DNA of 22,637 bases, taken from assembly GCA_030145015.1 (NCBI GenBank), contig JAQYWI010000080.1, positions 1-22,637 on the forward strand, written 5' to 3'. The translations under genes were made by a program, and so were the position numbers. Under the pieces are notes generated by a model that was given only the letters and a program-made list of their open reading frames with translations, did not search any database and was not told the origin of the DNA. Source of the DNA: Desulfobacterales bacterium. Its GTDB lineage: Bacteria > Desulfobacterota > Desulfobacteria > Desulfobacterales > JAHEIW01. This document shows positions 5,564 to 12,762 of the stretch, piece by piece (the first letter of the stretch is position 1; the number at the start of each line of letters is the position of its first letter).

Positions 5564-7843
5564 ATGACACAGGCGTATGCTGCCAGAAGGCTGGAAGTCA
5601 ATGGTATTGTCCAGGGCGTTGGTTTTCGGCCCTTTGTCTACAATCTTGCCAATCATTTCGGTTTAAAAGGCGAAGTCGCCAATACATCTACCGGGGTATC
5701 CATCCATATCGAAGGACCCCTGGACCGAATCCAATCCTTTGAAACCGATTTGGCTACAAAATGCCCGCCCCTTGCCCATATTGTCGAAATATCCACTCGA
5801 TCTGAATCCGTAAAGCAATACGCGGGCTTCAATATTGTGAAAAGCAGGGGCCGGGCGGCAATGTCCACCCTGATCTCACCGGATGTTTCAATTTGCGATG
5901 ACTGCCTGCGGGAGCTCTTCGATCCGAAGGATCGACGCTACCTGTATCCGTTTATTAACTGTACCAACTGCGGACCGCGGTACACAATTATCGACGACAT
6001 TCCCTATGACCGACCCAAGACCTCTATGCGGCATTTTAAGATGTGTAATGCCTGTCAGTCTGAATACGATGATCCGACCGACCGGCGATTTCATGCCCAG
6101 CCCAATGCCTGTGGTGAATGCGGGCCGTTTGTCAGTCTTTTTGATCGCCGCGAAAAGCCGATTGATGCCGGTGATCCGGTTAAGAAAGCAGCCGATCTCC
6201 TTCGCCGGGGATACATTGTCGCAATCAAGGGCCTGGGCGGATTTCACCTGGCTGCCGATGCTGAAAACAGCGCGGCCGTGATCCGGCTCCGCAACCGGAA
6301 GATGCGGCAGGAAAAACCTTTTGCCATTATTTCCGCTGATCTGGCAGGTATTCGTAAATACGCCGGCGTCGAACCGGAGGAAGAAAAACTGCTGACCTCG
6401 ATCCAGCGTCCGATCGTGCTGCTCAAAAAAAAGACGGCCAACTGCATTGCAGAAGAAGTTGCGCCCCGCAACAAATATTTCGGCGTGATGCTGCCCTGTA
6501 CCCCGCTGCACTACCTTCTTTTAAAACATGGATTTAATGCCCTTGTCATGACCAGTGCGAATTTAAGTGAAGAGCCCATTGCCATTGATAACGACGATGC
6601 CTTTGAGCGCCTTGGCGATATTGCCGACTATTTTTTAATTCACAACCGGGACATCTATTTGCGCAGTGATGATTCCATTGTAAAGCACACTGCGGGCCAT
6701 ACGCGCCCCATCCGGCGTTCGCGGGGATTTGTACCGATTCCGGTGTTTTTAAACGATCCGGTCCCGCCGATCCTTGCCTGCGGCGCCGAATTAAAAAATA
6801 CGATCTGTATCACCACGGGCGATAAAGCGTTTATCAGCCAGCACATCGGGGATTTAGAAAACAAGGCCACCCTGGATTTTTTTAAGCTGACCGTTGCCCA
6901 TTTGCAGCGTATCCTTGCAATCACCCCCGAAATAATTGCCTTTGATATGCATCCGGATTACCTGAGCACTGTCCACGCTAAAGAACAGCAAGGTATCCGC
7001 AAAGTGGAAGTCCAGCATCACCATGCCCATATTGTCAGCTGCATGGCGGAACACAAACTGGAAGGGGAGGTTATCGGATTAGCATTTGACGGCACCGGCT
7101 ACGGCACGGATGGTACCCTCTGGGGCGGTGAAGTCCTGGTCGCCGAGGCCAAACAGTTTAAGCGCGTGGCCCATCTGGCATATGTGCCGATGCCGGGCAG
7201 CGCGGCGGCGATTAAAGAACCCTGGCGCATGGCCATCAGTTACCTGCAGGATGCATTCGGTGAGAATTTCTGGGATCTGGATCTTCCGGTTTTAACCCGA
7301 ATTGAGCCGCCAAAACTCAAAATCATCGTTGAAATGATTTTAAAAGGGGTCAATTCTCCTCAGACCTCGAGCCTGGGGCGCCTGTTTGACGGCGTTGCGG
7401 CGATCATCGGAATCCGCCAGCAAGTGAATTTCGAAGGCCAGGCCGCCCTGGAACTGGAAATGCTGGCAGCAGACGATGCCGATTCAATTTACGACTTTGA
7501 GTGGGTCACGGGTGATATGTTTAAAATTTTACCGGCTCCCATCATCCGGGGTGTGGTTACCGATGTTCAAAACGGGTTGCCGGTCGCGGAAATCGGCGCC
7601 AAATTTCATAAGACAATTGTCGCTTTGTTTGCAGAGGTATGCGCATCTGTGCGAAATGAATCTGAATTGAATCGAGTCGTACTCAGCGGCGGCTGTTTTC
7701 AAAATTCGATACTGCTGGCCGGTTTGATTCAGAAGTTGGAGTCGCTCAATTTCCAAGTATTTGCGCACCGGCAAATCCCCACCAATGATGGCGGGATATC
7801 GCTAGGGCAGGCCGTGGTGGCTGCTGCCGTCAGTCGTCGGTAG
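5564..7843 (+). CDS. hypF: Carbamoyltransferase HypF
   Basis: HypF converts carbamoyl phosphate to the thiocarboxamide on HypE that becomes the cyanide ligands of the active site. The ATG at 5564 (759 residues) has AGGG 6 nt upstream; the ATG at 5558 has no such site. Domains in order: acylphosphatase (about 5-95, IVQGVGFRPFVYNLA); zinc fingers (CDDC with NCTNC, CNAC with ACGEC, about 105-190); YrdC-like (about 200-380, KGLGGFHLAADA); and Kae1-like (about 390-755, with HHHAHIVSCMAEH, FDGTGYGTDGTLWGGE and SGGCFQNS). All hallmark motifs are present and the length is normal. It is separated from hypC by 127 bp without a clear terminator. Confidence 0.96.
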   Translation: MTQAYAARRLEVNGIVQGVGFRPFVYNLANHFGLKGEVANTSTGVSIHIEGPLDRIQSFETDLATKCPPLAHIVEISTRSESVKQYAGFNIVKSRGRAAMSTLISPDVSICDDCLRELFDPKDRRYLYPFINCTNCGPRYTIIDDIPYDRPKTSMRHFKMCNACQSEYDDPTDRRFHAQPNACGECGPFVSLFDRREKPIDAGDPVKKAADLLRRGYIVAIKGLGGFHLAADAENSAAVIRLRNRKMRQEKPFAIISADLAGIRKYAGVEPEEEKLLTSIQRPIVLLKKKTANCIAEEVAPRNKYFGVMLPCTPLHYLLLKHGFNALVMTSANLSEEPIAIDNDDAFERLGDIADYFLIHNRDIYLRSDDSIVKHTAGHTRPIRRSRGFVPIPVFLNDPVPPILACGAELKNTICITTGDKAFISQHIGDLENKATLDFFKLTVAHLQRILAITPEIIAFDMHPDYLSTVHAKEQQGIRKVEVQHHHAHIVSCMAEHKLEGEVIGLAFDGTGYGTDGTLWGGEVLVAEAKQFKRVAHLAYVPMPGSAAAIKEPWRMAISYLQDAFGENFWDLDLPVLTRIEPPKLKIIVEMILKGVNSPQTSSLGRLFDGVAAIIGIRQQVNFEGQAALELEMLAADDADSIYDFEWVTGDMFKILPAPIIRGVVTDVQNGLPVAEIGAKFHKTIVALFAEVCASVRNESELNRVVLSGGCFQNSILLAGLIQKLESLNFQVFAHRQIPTNDGGISLGQAVVAAAVSRR

Positions 7844-7994
7844 TCCGTTGTCTGTTGCTTAAAAATGGAAATAAATCTGATTATACAATCTGCGGCCGGT
7901 TTTCTTTGAACCACTCTCTATTTTTAAGATAGGGAAGACATCGGGCAATTGACAAAAACAACTGACAACCCACAACTGACCACGGACGATTATT
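7844..7994. repeat. hypF-hypD spacer with AACTGAC-type repeats
   Basis: The spacer opens with GTCCGTTGTCTGTTGC (about 7841-7857), the inverse of the motif that closes it: several AACTGAC words at 7947-7980 followed by ACGGACGATTATT before the hypD ATG. A closely similar leader precedes hypE (9254-9313). Neither copy has a strong ribosome site. Function unknown. Confidence 0.5.
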
Positions 7995-9086
7995 ATGACT
8001 TTGAAACACATCAATGAATACCGCGATGCGGATATATCCAAAAGTTTACTCGAAAAAATTAAAGCGATCAGCAAAAAGAATGTCCGTTTGATGGAGGTGT
8101 GCGGGACCCATACGGTGTCCATCTTTCGCAGCGGCATTCGTTCGCTTTTGCCGAAGACCATCTCGCTGCTGTCCGGACCGGGATGTCCGGTGTGCGTGAC
8201 CGACCAGGCCGAGGTCGATGCCTTTATCGAGCTTGCCCGGATCGATGACGTGATTATTACGACTTTTGGTGATTTGATGCGGGTGCCGGGCACAAAATCA
8301 TCCCTGCAAAGAGAAAGTGCCGCAGGGCGCGATATCCGGGTGGTCTATTCAACCTTTGACGCCCTTGAAATTGCCGGAAAAAATCCCGCTAAAAACGTGG
8401 TGTTTCTCGGTGTTGGCTTTGAAACCACCGCACCCACCATCGCCGCTTCCATCCTATCGGCAGCCCGGCAGGACCTGAAAAATTTTTCGGTGATTTCCGC
8501 ACATAAACTCGTCCCGCCGGCTTTAGAAGCCCTGATGGGTGCAGCGGATGTAAAGATTGACGGATTTATTTTACCCGGGCATGTTTCGGTGATTATCGGC
8601 TTGAAATCGTATCAGCCGTTTTTTGATCGATATAAAATAGCGTGTGTCGTTGCCGGCTTTGAACCGGCCGACATTTTGCAGGCCATACACATGCTGGTTG
8701 GCATGCTGGAATCCGATAACCCCGGCCTGGACAATGCCTATCGACGGGCGGTGACATTTGATGGCAACCCCAAAGCCCAACAAATCTTAAATGAGATATT
8801 TGAACCGGCCGACGCCTGCTGGCGCGGGATCGGTGTAATTCCGCAGAGCGGATTAAAAATTCGTGAATCCTATGCCGCGTATGACGCCCAGAAGTTATTT
8901 AACGTCGAGCTTCCGGATGCGAAAACCCCGCAAGGCTGTGCCTGCGGCGAGATTCTTATCGGAACCAAGACACCGCCTGAGTGTGCCCTTTACAAAAAAG
9001 CCTGCACCCCCATGGATCCGGTGGGGCCCTGTATGGTGTCAACCGAAGGGACGTGTGCGGCTTACTATAAGTACCACAGTGATTGA
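7995..9086 (+). CDS. hypD: Hydrogenase maturation protein HypD
   Basis: Scaffold iron-sulfur protein on which, with HypC, the Fe(CN)2CO unit is assembled. It has 363 residues. Conserved blocks are EVCGTHT (Cys36), GPGCPVC (Cys64, Cys67), VGFETTAPTIA, HKLVPPA and LPGHVSVIIG. The C-terminal cysteine-rich region that holds the [4Fe-4S] cluster and redox thiols is complete (CACGEIL, PPECALYKKAC, GPCMVSTEGTCAAYY). The ATG at 7995 begins MTLKHINEYRD, a usual HypD start, though the upstream Shine-Dalgarno match is weak. A terminator-like hairpin follows at 9215-9245, before hypE. Confidence 0.96.
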   Translation: MTLKHINEYRDADISKSLLEKIKAISKKNVRLMEVCGTHTVSIFRSGIRSLLPKTISLLSGPGCPVCVTDQAEVDAFIELARIDDVIITTFGDLMRVPGTKSSLQRESAAGRDIRVVYSTFDALEIAGKNPAKNVVFLGVGFETTAPTIAASILSAARQDLKNFSVISAHKLVPPALEALMGAADVKIDGFILPGHVSVIIGLKSYQPFFDRYKIACVVAGFEPADILQAIHMLVGMLESDNPGLDNAYRRAVTFDGNPKAQQILNEIFEPADACWRGIGVIPQSGLKIRESYAAYDAQKLFNVELPDAKTPQGCACGEILIGTKTPPECALYKKACTPMDPVGPCMVSTEGTCAAYYKYHSD

Positions 9087-9099
9087 ACTAAAAAGTAAT

Positions 9100-9166
9100 G
9101 AGTGCTGAGGACTGAGGACTGAGCATTTAGGGCAAAGCGCATGGGGCATAGAGCATAGCGCAAAGG
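9100..9166. repeat. Short-period repeats downstream of hypD
   Basis: GAGTGCT then GAGGACT twice and GAGC form a degenerate 7-bp period at 9100-9124. Just after it, 9134-9166 has repeated GCATAG/GCATGG words bounded by AAAGCGC and GCGCAAAG. A 12-bp palindrome, AACTTGCAAGTT, lies at 9198-9209. No coding potential is seen. Confidence 0.55.
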
Positions 9167-9214
9167 ATAAGTGCAAAACACCAATTCGATTACTTCAAAC
9201 TTGCAAGTTGAATG

Positions 9215-9245
9215 AAAACCGTTTACACCATGCGAAACGGTTTTT
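9215..9245 (+). terminator. Terminator-like hairpin between hypD and hypE
   Basis: AAAACCGTTT (9215-9224) pairs with AAACGGTTTT (9235-9244) over 10 bp around a 10-nt loop, and the right arm runs into five T residues (9241-9245). The stem is only moderately GC-rich. If active, hypE and apbE would need their own promoter or read-through. Confidence 0.7.
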
Positions 9246-9313
9246 GCTTTAATAATTGACAGTTAAAAGAATTAAGCAACTGACAACTGACAGCGCACGA
9301 CGGACAATTCATT

Positions 9314-10330
9314 ATGACAACAGACAAAATATTACTGGATCACGGCAGTGGCGGCAAGATTTCCCATCGCATGACCAAGGACATGCTGCTGCCGGTTTTT
9401 GATAACGCTATTCTTGCGGCACTCGATGACGGGGCTATCTTTGAGTTAGAGGGTTTAAGACTCGCTTTTTCCACCGATTCGTACACCGTCGATCCCATTT
9501 TTTTCCCGGGCGGCAGTATCGGTGACCTTGCAATCAACGGCACGGTGAATGATCTTGCCATGTGCGGTGCCACCCCGCTTTATTTGAGCGTCGGCCTGAT
9601 CATTGAAGAAGGCTTTGCGATGACCGATCTTGAAACCATCATCAAAGCAATGGGTCGGGCCGCCAAAGATGCCGGGGTTACCGTGATTACCGGGGACACA
9701 AAAGTTGTGCCCAAAGGTACGGCGGATCAAATTTTTATTAATACCTCAGGCATCGGGCTGATTCCGGAACACATCCATGTTGCCAGCGATAATGCCGGGG
9801 CCGGCGATAAAATTATTTTAAGCGGAACCATTGCCGATCACGGGGTTGCCATATTAACCCGGCGCGAGGGGCTTTCCTTTGAGACTTCGTTGCAGAGTGA
9901 TTCGGCACCTTTGAATCACATGGTAAAAAAGATGTTTATGGCTGCGGCCGGAAACAAGATTCATGTTCTGCGGGATCCCACCCGCGGCGGTGTCGGAACC
10001 GCGCTAAATGAGATTGCTGAAAAATCAGAATCAGGCATTGTGATTGATGAAGACAAAATTCCATTAAAAGGCGAAGTGGCGGGCGCCTGTGAATTACTCG
10101 GTTTTGATCCGCTTTATCTGGCCAATGAGGGCAAGTTGCTGGCATTTGTGTCGCCGGATAGCTGTGATGCGGTTCTTAAAGCCATAAAGTCCGATCCATA
10201 CGGCAAAGATGCGGCGGTTATCGGCGAAGTGGTCGCTGATCATCCCGGCAAGGTCTTTTTAAAAACCCGCATCGGCGGCAAACGGATTGTGGATATGTTG
10301 GCGGGAGAACAGTTACCGCGGATATGTTAA
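9314..10330 (+). CDS. hypE: Hydrogenase maturation protein HypE
   Basis: PurM-like ATPase that dehydrates its C-terminal thiocarboxamide to thiocyanate, the source of the active-site CN ligands. It has 338 residues. The N-terminal motif LLDHGSGGKISHRM, the ATP-site blocks FSTDSYTVDPIFFPGGSIGDLAINGTVNDLAM (positions about 52-83) and VITGDTKVV, and the segment LRDPTRGGVGTALNEIA are all present. The chain ends in the required PRIC, whose terminal Cys is carbamoylated by HypF. The ATG at 9314 is preceded by the same ACGGAC-ATT-ATT leader as hypD. No hypA or hypB follows, so nickel-insertion genes must be elsewhere. Confidence 0.96.
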   Translation: MTTDKILLDHGSGGKISHRMTKDMLLPVFDNAILAALDDGAIFELEGLRLAFSTDSYTVDPIFFPGGSIGDLAINGTVNDLAMCGATPLYLSVGLIIEEGFAMTDLETIIKAMGRAAKDAGVTVITGDTKVVPKGTADQIFINTSGIGLIPEHIHVASDNAGAGDKIILSGTIADHGVAILTRREGLSFETSLQSDSAPLNHMVKKMFMAAAGNKIHVLRDPTRGGVGTALNEIAEKSESGIVIDEDKIPLKGEVAGACELLGFDPLYLANEGKLLAFVSPDSCDAVLKAIKSDPYGKDAAVIGEVVADHPGKVFLKTRIGGKRIVDMLAGEQLPRIC

Positions 10331-10372
10331 ACGAATTCATTTGTACTCGTATGTTGGGTGTAATTAAGCTAT

Positions 10373-10441
10373 AGGTACACGGTATAAGGTTTAAGGTACA
10401 AGGTTTATAAAAAAGATCCAGTTAATCCTGTAAATCCTGTC
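10373..10441. repeat. Low-complexity repeats before apbE
   Basis: AAGGTNY-type units (AGGTACACGGTATAAGG and onwards) repeat at about 10373-10406. They are followed by a 9-bp period, GTTAATCCT-GTAAATCCT-GTC, at 10420-10441. They fill most of the 119-bp hypE-apbE spacer and leave no evident Shine-Dalgarno site. Confidence 0.55.
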
Positions 10442-10449
10442 AAAAAAAT

Positions 10450-11478
10450 ATGAAAAAGTATTCCTATTTAATTGCACTATTTATAATTTTGCTCTTGCCC
10501 TTTGCGTGCGAGGCGAATCGTGAACATCTGATCCAGGGTCGTACTATGGGGACCACCTATCATATTACGGTGGTCACGGATGATCTCAACGGCGTGGGAG
10601 GGCTCAAAGAAAAAATTGATGTGCGGCTGGAAGACATCAACCGGATTTTTTCCACCTATCTTGAAGACAGCGAAATCAGCCGTTTTAACGCGTTGAACAA
10701 GGCCGACGAAAAATTTCGGGTTTCCGATGACTTTATACAGGTCATGAAAGTCGGTCGTAAAATCCATCGGCTATCTGAAGGCGCCTGGGACGGCACGGTG
10801 AATCCATTGGTGGATCTGTGGGGCTTCGGGCCGATCCCAAGAGAAACGAAGATGCCGGCAGCAGGTGCCGTCAAGGAGCGATTGAATCATGTCGGATTTG
10901 ACCGCATTCAAATCGTAGAGCCGAATTTTATTGTGAAGAATTCGGCCAGGATAGCCCTTGATCTGAATTCCATTGCCAAAGGTTTTGCGGTGGATCAGGT
11001 CAGCCAACTGCTTGCCGCCGGCGGTTTCGAAAATTATCTGGTTGAAATCGGAGGAGAAGTCTATGCGGCCGGTCTGCGCCAAGACAACAAAAAGTGGCGC
11101 ATCGGCATCAACAAGCCCCAAAAAGATGCGGCTTTCAACGAAGTCTATAAAGTTGTCTCGCTTTCTAACAAAGCATTTGCGACCAGCGGCGATTATCGAA
11201 ATTTTTTTGAAATCAACAGGGTGCGCTATTCGCACGTGATTGACCCGCGCAGCGGGTACCCGGTCTCCAACGGCGTTGTCGGAGTTTCGATTATTGCCAA
11301 TAACTGCACCCTGGCAGACGGCCTGGCAACCGCCATTATGGTGATGGGTGTCGAAAAGGGGATTCCTCTGGTCAACCGCTTAGATGATGTTGAAGCTTTG
11401 ATCGTTGTCGAAGAATCTGACGGCAGCCTGGCTGATTTCTATTCCACCGGTTTCAAATCAGATCCCCCAAAACCATAA
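10450..11478 (+). CDS. apbE: FAD:protein FMN transferase ApbE (lipoprotein)
   Basis: ApbE transfers FMN from FAD to a Ser/Thr of exported flavoproteins such as the Rnf/Nqr G and C subunits. It has 342 residues. The N-terminus is a lipoprotein signal (KKYSYLIALFIILLLPFAC) with lipobox Cys20, so it should sit on the outer face of the inner membrane. Family blocks: QGRTMGTTYHIT, STYLEDSEISRFN, GAWDGTVNPLVDLWGFGP, ALDLNSIAKGFAVDQV, and the metal/flavin region SHVIDPRSGYPVSN with NNCTLADGLATAIMVMG. The target flavoprotein is not in the window. It follows hypE by 119 bp on the same strand, but a role in hydrogenase assembly is not indicated. Confidence 0.93.
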   Translation: MKKYSYLIALFIILLLPFACEANREHLIQGRTMGTTYHITVVTDDLNGVGGLKEKIDVRLEDINRIFSTYLEDSEISRFNALNKADEKFRVSDDFIQVMKVGRKIHRLSEGAWDGTVNPLVDLWGFGPIPRETKMPAAGAVKERLNHVGFDRIQIVEPNFIVKNSARIALDLNSIAKGFAVDQVSQLLAAGGFENYLVEIGGEVYAAGLRQDNKKWRIGINKPQKDAAFNEVYKVVSLSNKAFATSGDYRNFFEINRVRYSHVIDPRSGYPVSNGVVGVSIIANNCTLADGLATAIMVMGVEKGIPLVNRLDDVEALIVVEESDGSLADFYSTGFKSDPPKP

Positions 11479-11492
11479 AGTCAAACCAATAT

Positions 11493-11519
11493 AAGGGGAC
11501 GTTCTTTACTTATTAACTT
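11493..11519 (+). repeat. Left inverted repeat of the RAYT element
   Basis: A 27-bp sequence starting AAGGGGACGTTCTTTACTT, identical in inverted form to 12552-12578. It contains the last codons and TAA (on the minus strand, 11513-11515) of the transposase. Confidence 0.85.
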
Positions 11520-12517
11520 ATTAGCTTGTAATTCATATCTCTGGCGATCTTTTCACCACGAATAACGGATTTGCTTACTGCTGGAATTGTGATGTTTAGT
11601 TTTTTAGAGAGTAACGCCATACCGATCCCCAATTCACGGACCGCCCAATAGCACAACAAGCTGCGGGCTTTTACAATTTGGCTATACCTTCCTGCAGCCC
11701 ATACTTCTTCGACATCCATATCCAAAAGATTCGCCACGCGGGCGGAAATTTTATTCAGATCGATTCCCTGTGCCTGGAGTGTATATTTTCTATCTATGGC
11801 CTCGTTCGCAGCCCGAAGTGTTTTTTCTACAAAATCACTGTCACCTAAAATCCGCTCATCCCCCTTTTGATAAATTCTGGCTTGGCGCAGAGATTTAAGA
11901 GCTGACCAACCTCCAACGCTCCGGACAAGGCCGCCCCCAACAAGTTCTGGCCTTTTCCCCAGCGCTATACCCTTTTGGATAAAATTTCTGTAATGCCGGC
12001 GCGCCATGTAACGTTTCTGATGAAAGAGCCCTAAAATTTTATCAATCTCTTGCCAGGAATTATTAGCGTTTCCTAAAATAGTGCTGTGCCCGGAATAGGG
12101 ATATTTATCCAGGTGTTTAATGTCCTTTATAATGTTGGCCCGCAAAGGGTTTAGATGAATGTACCTGACCAGTTCCAGTAGATATGTATTTTCCTGACAA
12201 AGAATAGATTTATAACGATTTTGGAAAAGATGCCCATGGCGGCGGTGTCTACGATTATGAAAGACAGCGTACCCGGTAAGAAGCCTCCGCATTATTGTTG
12301 AAATGCCCACAGTACCGGTTCTGAGAAGCAAATGGAAATGATTGGACATTAGCGACCACGCATAGCATGGGGTATCGGTTTCTGTCAAAATGTGGCTAAG
12401 GCGTTTTAAAAAGTTTTTACGGTCAGCAGCATCCAAAAAGATTTCGTTTTTTGCGATGCCCCGGGCAATGATATGATGGAGTGCCCCTGGCGCGTCTATG
12501 CGTGATTTTCGCGGCAT
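11513..12517 (-). CDS. REP-associated tyrosine transposase (Y1/IS200-like, HUH) with DnaA-like C-terminal domain
   Basis: HUH single-strand endonuclease of the transposase-17 (IS200-like) family, 334 residues from the ATG at 12517 (MPRKSRIDAPGALHHIIARG, the usual start of this group); the frame is open further upstream to a TTG at 12553. The HUH metal motif is NHFHLLL, and the nucleophilic Tyr is probably that in FQNRYKSI. YIHLNPLRA is another family block. From about residue 245 a helical region (RYSQIVKARSLLCYWAVREL, then LSKKLNITIPAVSKSVIRG) resembles the DNA-binding domain IV of DnaA, known in longer members of this family. The gene is complete and may be active. No good Shine-Dalgarno site is seen. 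Confidence 0.9.
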   Translation of the reverse strand: MPRKSRIDAPGALHHIIARGIAKNEIFLDAADRKNFLKRLSHILTETDTPCYAWSLMSNHFHLLLRTGTVGISTIMRRLLTGYAVFHNRRHRRHGHLFQNRYKSILCQENTYLLELVRYIHLNPLRANIIKDIKHLDKYPYSGHSTILGNANNSWQEIDKILGLFHQKRYMARRHYRNFIQKGIALGKRPELVGGGLVRSVGGWSALKSLRQARIYQKGDERILGDSDFVEKTLRAANEAIDRKYTLQAQGIDLNKISARVANLLDMDVEEVWAAGRYSQIVKARSLLCYWAVRELGIGMALLSKKLNITIPAVSKSVIRGEKIARDMNYKLIS

Positions 12518-12551
12518 GCGAAATGAGATATCATAGTGGGCGGGTATCGTC

Positions 12552-12578
12552 AAGTTAATAAGTAAAGAACGTCCCCTT
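12552..12578 (-). repeat. Right inverted repeat of the RAYT element
   Basis: The reverse complement of the left 27-bp repeat; it ends in CCCCTT, followed by further T residues. Two more copies of this orientation lie near 22.1 kb. Confidence 0.85.
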
Positions 12579-12762
12579 TTTGTTTTTTGACTGGTGATTT
12601 AAATGGGTAAAATTTAGCGTTAAAAAAAGGAGACTATTTTTTCGATTTGACATGAAGAAGTATTCAGAATATTGATCTTAATAATTTTTCTTTCTTTGGC
12701 TGCACTTAATCTTTTCTTTGCCGTCACAGGATCGCTGCTGGATCATGCGAAAGGGTATCCTT

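Larger units (their letters stand above)
11493..12578. mobile_element. RAYT-type transposase element with 27-bp terminal inverted repeats
   Basis: The element is bounded by perfect inverted copies of a 27-bp sequence: the left at 11493-11519 begins AAGGGGACGTTCTTTACTT and the right at 12552-12578 is its reverse complement. The transposase stop codon lies within the left copy. Y1-family transposons usually use subterminal hairpins rather than simple terminal inverted repeats, so these ends resemble the paired REP-like sequences around RAYT genes. The same end sequence recurs at about 22032 and 22129. No target duplication was identified. Confidence 0.75.

Noticed and set aside
5888..6511. 207-codon antisense frame inside hypF
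   Set aside because: A shadow of a well-conserved gene; no independent support.
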